Assembly (NCBI GenBank): GCA_004556925.1
Contig: SFFI01000006.1
Coordinates: 62,001-126,000, forward strand
Source: Clostridiales bacterium
GTDB taxonomy: Bacteria > Bacillota > Clostridia > Saccharofermentanales > DTU023
Direction: 5' to 3'
DNA length: 64,000 nt
In this document: piece after piece, positions 60,497-64,000 of the stretch
Position numbering within the stretch: the stretch's first letter is position 1
How the letters are laid out: every line of letters begins with the position of its first letter
Made by a program: the position numbers and the translations under genes
Notes under the pieces: generated by a model
What the model saw: only the letters and a program-made list of their open reading frames with translations
What the model was told of the DNA's origin: nothing
The model's database searches: none

Positions 60497-60979
60497 ATGC
60501 GCAAACACTTAACTCAAGTACAGAAATGGCTTTTATACGGAAGCATGGTCATCTTAGCTTTGGGGATATTGGTCCATTCACTTGTCCTCTTTACGGTAAA
60601 TCGGCATCTTAATCCTGATACTCCCATGCCGCAGGAGGATCGTATAGAGGCTATGAGTCAAAGAATTTCTTGGCGCAATTTTTCGCAATCTATTTGCGAT
60701 ATCTCTGTGGCAATATATCAATATCTACAGGCTCTTTTCCTGTTTTCGATATGGCAGACCAGGCAGAAAATAGCGGGGAAAGTCCTTATACTCTACCCAA
60801 TTAGTCAAGTTGCCTTATTCTTTCTCTTTCCTCTCCTGTTCGGTATATGGCAGCCGAACTGGTTAGGCGATTATGTCTTCCCTGTTTGGGGTATGATGTG
60901 TGGCTTCGCGATCCTCTACGCCATCTTCTGCGTTTTCTATTTTTTCACTCAGAAGCGCGCACAAAGCATTCAAGGATAA
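60497..60979 (+). CDS. Small membrane protein of unknown function
   Basis: A 160-residue protein with four hydrophobic segments (~14-37, ~62-92, ~96-118 and ~122-147) and short polar ends. No family is recognised. I chose ATG 60497, with AAGGGGG upstream, over an ATG at 60464 that has no ribosome-binding site. Just upstream is a 7-bp inverted repeat, ATAAATA-GTATAT-TATTTAT (60430-60449), which may act as an operator. It is monocistronic between the metal operon terminator and the aldolase gene. Confidence 0.7.
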   Translation: MRKHLTQVQKWLLYGSMVILALGILVHSLVLFTVNRHLNPDTPMPQEDRIEAMSQRISWRNFSQSICDISVAIYQYLQALFLFSIWQTRQKIAGKVLILYPISQVALFFLFPLLFGIWQPNWLGDYVFPVWGMMCGFAILYAIFCVFYFFTQKRAQSIQG

Positions 60980-61144
60980 TTTATTATCAATTTGCTAGAG
61001 CCTAAAGAGTAAGACTAAATTTAGCTTTCCTCTCTTTAGTTTGTAAGCTGCTTTCTTAGTGGTATGCCTGAATTTAAAGCATCCTAGCCATTCTGCTGAC
61101 CGCTAGCCCGACCAACTATTTTGGATTTCTGGGATTTCAGACAT

Positions 61145-61320
61145 ATTTGCAAGTAATGGATGGATTCCAGCGCCCAAACCACCCATTACCTGCAGATTTG
61201 CCCTCGTAACCATCCACTTCTTGCAAACTTGCCCGGCAGCCCATCCATTAGCTGCAATAATGCCCGAGAATCTGGAAATCCGAAGGAGCATAGACATCTG
61301 GCCACCCACTACTTGCAAAT
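61145..61320. repeat. Periodic repeat array D (31-bp period)
   Basis: CCAYCCAYTA-NNTGCAA units lie at 61179, 61210, 61241 and 61302 with a step of 31 bp (one position near 61272 is degenerate). The first is also the right arm of a hairpin whose left arm, TTTGCAAGTAATGGATGG, is at 61145-61162 with three mismatches over 18 bp. Nothing else is seen in 60980-61529 except a promoter-like TATAAT at 61459-61464. Confidence 0.8.
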
Positions 61321-61458
61321 ATGCACATCCATGGACAGGCTCCCTTTGGTGTGGAAATTACTTTTTCACTTTAGCTGGTGAGAGAGCAGGCCTAGGCAGC
61401 TGGCTTAGTTTAGCAAATCCTAGTATCTAGGCAGGTAGCTTGGCTAAGCAAATCCTAG

Positions 61459-61464
61459 TATAAT
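61459..61464 (+). promoter_or_regulatory. -10 box of the aldolase promoter
   Basis: A perfect TATAAT lies 66 bp before the aldolase start. It follows a duplicated GCAAATCCTAGTAT (near 61410 and 61448); the earlier copy reads GTATCT and lacks a good -10. No good -35 is seen. Confidence 0.5.
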
Positions 61465-61529
61465 GAGGAGTGGAAGAACACAGACAGTTAGTTCAAATAG
61501 TTCAAATACCCATTATTAGGAGGTCATCC

Positions 61530-62411
61530 ATGAATAAAGAACAATTAAAGCGTATGCATGAGGGTAAAGGCTTTATTGCTGCCCTAGACCAGTCTGGCGG
61601 TTCCACCCCCAAGGCTTTGAAGGCTTACGGTGTGTCCGAAGATGCCTATCACGGTGACGAGGAAATGTTTGAAAAGGTCCACGAAATGCGGACCCGGATC
61701 ATGACCAGCCCCTCTTTTACCAGTGAACATATCCTGGCAGCTATTCTCTTCGAGAACACCATGGACCGCAAGGTAGAAGGCAAATACACCAGTGATTATC
61801 TCTGGGAAGAGAAAGGTATTGTTCCCTTCCTCAAAAACGATAAGGGCCTGGCCGAAGAGAAGAATGGTGTCCGCCTCATGAAGGATATGCCCCAGTTGGA
61901 CGACCTCTTGGAGAGAGCGGTCAAGCGTCATGTTTTCGGTACCAAGATGCGGTCTGTCATCCTGGCTGCTAATCCCGAAGGCATCAAAGAGATCGTAGAC
62001 CAACAGTTTGATGTTGCGAAAAAGATCTGCTCCTATGGCCTGGTTCCCATTATTGAGCCCGAAGTGGATATCAATATCCCTGATAAGGCAGAAGCGGAAG
62101 AAATCCTCCTGGCCGAAATCAAGAAGCACCTGCCTGAGGTGGATAAGCCCATTATGTTCAAGCTCTCCATCCCCACCAAGCCTGACCTCTATAAGGAACT
62201 CATGGACCACGAGCATGTCGTGCGCGTAGTTGCCCTGTCTGGTGGTTACAGCCGCGACAAGGCCAATGAGCTCCTGGCTAAGAACCATGGTATGATCGCC
62301 AGCTTCTCCCGGGCCTTCAGCGAAGGCTTGACCTACCAGCAAAGCCCTGAGGACTTCGACAAGACTATGCTGGCTTCCATCAAGTCCATCTACGAGGCCT
62401 CTATCCTCTAG
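61530..62411 (+). CDS. fda: Fructose-bisphosphate aldolase, class I
   Basis: A 293-residue class I (Schiff-base) aldolase, cleaving fructose 1,6-bisphosphate to DHAP and glyceraldehyde 3-phosphate in glycolysis. The N-terminal GFIAALDQSGGSTPKALK, IIEPEVDINIPDK and the active-site Lys region IMFKLSIPTKPDLY (~residue 210) are those of the bacterial class I type found in staphylococci and Clostridia. I chose ATG 61530 with AGGAGG upstream; an in-frame ATG at 61470 adds 20 non-conserved residues. Confidence 0.96.
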   Translation: MNKEQLKRMHEGKGFIAALDQSGGSTPKALKAYGVSEDAYHGDEEMFEKVHEMRTRIMTSPSFTSEHILAAILFENTMDRKVEGKYTSDYLWEEKGIVPFLKNDKGLAEEKNGVRLMKDMPQLDDLLERAVKRHVFGTKMRSVILAANPEGIKEIVDQQFDVAKKICSYGLVPIIEPEVDINIPDKAEAEEILLAEIKKHLPEVDKPIMFKLSIPTKPDLYKELMDHEHVVRVVALSGGYSRDKANELLAKNHGMIASFSRAFSEGLTYQQSPEDFDKTMLASIKSIYEASIL

Positions 62412-62522
62412 ACACTGCTTTTGCCCCGCTACTTTTCAAGTAGTGGTCCTAGTGGTGGCAAAGTTGAGATAATATTGTAGTAAAAGGGACATTACAGTTC
62501 TCTTACAGACTTGTGAAACAGG

Positions 62523-62557
62523 AGCGGTCCGCTTGGCAAAGCGGGCCGCTTTTTTTA
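62523..62557 (+). terminator. Intrinsic terminator after the aldolase gene
   Basis: AGCGGTCCGCTT pairs with AAGCGGGCCGCT around GGCA (12 bp including one GT pair) and is followed by a run of T residues. It ends the aldolase transcript. Confidence 0.93.
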
Positions 62558-62622
62558 TAATTATAAGGACAAGGCTTATATAGCCACGTATGAAGAGGCC
62601 GCAAACCGAAAGGAGAAATATT

Positions 62623-63528
62623 ATGAACCTACGTAGATTTAGCCTTTATGGCCTTATTGCCGTTCTAGCCCTCGCCCTTTTCATCACCGCTGCTCCCCAG
62701 CTCCTGCCTAATGTTGCTGCCGAGGAGACAGAAAGTGAAACGCCGGAGGCTGAGAACATGAAAGAGAATCCTGAAGAAGTTCCAGCAGAAGAAGTGAAAG
62801 AAGACACGCAGCCTGCAGAGGAAGATAAGGCTGAAGATAAGATGGAAGAACCTGTTGAAGAAGCCCCTCAAGTAGAGGCTGTGGCTGAGGTCAAGGATGG
62901 CGAGATCATGGTCTCTGCTCAAGGCCTGGTAAGAATCCAACCGGACTTTGCGACCCTCCGCCTGGCGGTTGTCGCCCAGGCTCCCACTGCGGCAGAAGCT
63001 AACAATATCAACAACGCCTCCATGGAAGCGGTTTTTGCCCTCCTGAAGGACAAGGGGATTGCCGAAGAGGATTATTTTACATCCTCTTATAGCATCTGGC
63101 CCCAAACCAATTGGGACGATGACCAGCCCCAAGTGTACGCCTACCAGGTCGACAATGAGATCACTGTTAAGGTTCGGGATATCGCACAGCTTGGCGACAT
63201 CATTGCAGCCGCCCTGGATGCCGGTGCCAACCGGGTCAATGATATCTCCTACGATGTGGAATCCACCCACGAAGCCTACAACCAGGCCCTGAAACTGGCT
63301 GTAGAACGCGGCAAGGAAAAGGCCCAGGTTTTGGCTGATGCGTTGGGTGTGGAACTTATTCCAGTTCCCAGCCGGGTGGTCGAAGGCTCCGAGTCCAACT
63401 ACGGTTTTATGAACTATGCATATGACGCCAAGGAAGCAGCCCCTGCTATGGGAGCGGGTGCTCCCCCTCTGGCCCAGCAAGACGTTCAGGTCAATGCCAG
63501 TGTCAGCCTGGTCTTTAAGTTCAAATAG
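62623..63528 (+). CDS. Secreted SIMPL-domain (DUF541) protein
   Basis: A 301-residue exported protein with a signal peptide (hydrophobic ~7-26, VAAEE cleavage) and an acidic Glu/Pro/Lys spacer (~29-88). The SIMPL/DUF541 domain follows, beginning GEIMVSAQGLVRIQPDFATL, with QVYAYQVDNEITVKVRD and NRVNDISYDV; the family function is poorly known. Start ATG 62623 has AAAGGAG upstream; an ATG at 62590 is in frame but unsupported. No membrane anchor is seen after the domain, so the protein is probably released or loosely held. Confidence 0.9.
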   Translation: MNLRRFSLYGLIAVLALALFITAAPQLLPNVAAEETESETPEAENMKENPEEVPAEEVKEDTQPAEEDKAEDKMEEPVEEAPQVEAVAEVKDGEIMVSAQGLVRIQPDFATLRLAVVAQAPTAAEANNINNASMEAVFALLKDKGIAEEDYFTSSYSIWPQTNWDDDQPQVYAYQVDNEITVKVRDIAQLGDIIAAALDAGANRVNDISYDVESTHEAYNQALKLAVERGKEKAQVLADALGVELIPVPSRVVEGSESNYGFMNYAYDAKEAAPAMGAGAPPLAQQDVQVNASVSLVFKFK

Positions 63529-63646
63529 GCGGCCAGGTCATGGACAGCTAGTCTAGCGTCTCTACATTCGACCAATAGTCTAGTTTAAGATTAGACGCCC
63601 AGTCTAATCGAACAAGTGGCCTCACGGCCAAGTTCATGTTTTAGAG

Positions 63647-63685
63647 AGCGCCTCCAGATTGGCAAGAGTCTGGGGGCGCTTTTTA
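63647..63685 (+). terminator. Intrinsic terminator after the SIMPL gene
   Basis: AGCGCCTCCAGA pairs with TCTGGGGGCGCT (one GT pair) around a 10-base loop, followed by TTTTT. It is ~120 bp after the stop. Confidence 0.9.
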
Positions 63686-63801
63686 CGGGATTTTGACTTA
63701 GTTTTTGTTACAGAAATGCTATACTGTTACCTGTTTTGAGACTATAGCTGTTTTAGAGACTATTAGACATACTGAGAAAGATTTAGAAATCGAGGACCCA
63801 A

Positions 63802-64000
63802 ATGATTGAAATCCAAAATCTGAGCAAGGCCTATAGCAAGGCCGGAAAAAAGGCTGTTGATGGGATCAACTTGAACCTTACTGGCGGTAAGATTTATGGC
63901 CTTCTAGGCCCCAATGGTGCCGGTAAGACTACCACCTTAAAGATGATCACAGGCATCCTCCAGCCGGACGAGGGGGATGTCCTTTTAGAAGGCCACTCCA
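63802..64000 (+). CDS. ABC transporter ATPase, N-terminal part (continues beyond window)
   Basis: The first 66 residues of an ABC ATPase (MIEIQNLSKAYS, then GLLGPNGAGKTTTLKMITGIL, given in two parts) with Walker A GPNGAGKT at ~42-49. Of the ABC-2 type used for export or gliding-like functions. GAGG at 63793-63796 precedes the ATG, and TATACT with upstream TG (63717-63725) may be its promoter. The rest is outside the window, so the partner permease is not known. Confidence 0.9.
   Translation, partial: MIEIQNLSKAYSKAGKKAVDGINLNLTGGKIYGLLGPNGAGKTTTLKMITGILQPDEGDVLLEGHS

Noticed and set aside
61584..63480. Long antisense ORFs over the aldolase and SIMPL genes
   Set aside because: Both are shadows of well-supported coding genes on the plus strand.

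Overview
The window reads as a Gram-positive, Clostridia-type chromosome, and its left end lies close to the replication origin. The Gram-positive evidence is a sortase-anchored surface protein, lipoproteins and a Bce-type antimicrobial-peptide sensing and transport module. Clostridia rather than Bacilli is suggested by three traits: a single-chain PurL with a fused glutaminase domain, a PyrB/PyrI pair, and a class I fructose-bisphosphate aldolase. The GyrB Toprim region has PLWGK where most GyrBs have PLRGK, a variant I associate from memory with Oscillospiraceae-like Clostridia. Genus and species cannot be fixed from the sequence alone. The start (gyrB end, two perfect parS sites, parA, parB) is a typical origin-proximal segment.

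Layout. 1-3.4 kb: gyrB and parABS. 3.7-9.3 kb: an 1883-residue LPXTG surface protein with a 9-C tract just after its signal peptide. 9.4-10.5 kb: terminator, tRNA-Ser and a periodic inverted-repeat array. 10.5-16.4 kb: DUF4342 protein, two-component system and ABC transporter, with tandem Shine-Dalgarno-bearing mini-ORFs before the response regulator. 16.5-22 kb: AGCS symporter, membrane protein, THUMP methyltransferase and adenine deaminase. 22-27.1 kb: a minus-strand cassette of ABC ATPase, double-length ABC-2-like permease, lipoprotein and small Cys-containing secreted protein. 27.7-29.6 kb: an autoregulated TetR with a DUF2871 membrane protein. 29.7-32.8 kb: an AT-rich type II restriction-modification island between 40-bp imperfect direct repeats. 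32.8-36.8 kb: purL. 37.7-43.5 kb: a Ugp-like sugar or glycerol-phosphate ABC operon with two MalK-type ATPases. 43.7-46.7 kb: pyrI, pyrB and dinB. 47.7-51.3 kb: SDR oxidoreductase, cca and cysteine desulfidase. 51.6-57.1 kb: a five-gene dipeptide/oligopeptide ABC operon. 57.6-60.3 kb: an ArsR-type regulator, a separate HMA metallochaperone and a CadA-type P-ATPase. 60.5-64 kb: a small membrane protein, class I aldolase, a SIMPL-domain protein and the start of an ABC ATPase.

The most unusual property is the non-coding DNA. At least five intergenic regions, each upstream of a gene start, hold arrays of short inverted-repeat units. The motif differs between loci (GGTGGC/GCCACC, GGTTGGCAA/TTGCCAACC, GGTGGAAT/ATTTCAC, CCATCCATTA). 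The spacing is strikingly regular: 63-64 bp at three loci, 74 bp at a fourth and 31 bp at a fifth, all close to whole multiples of the 10.5-bp helical turn. Many other leaders carry short tandem repeats (10, 13/26, 14, 19 and 23 bp), several of which duplicate the ribosome-binding site, and several proteins carry in-frame repeat-expanded linkers. I regard the periodic arrays as the best candidate for an undescribed system; their function is inferred, not shown.
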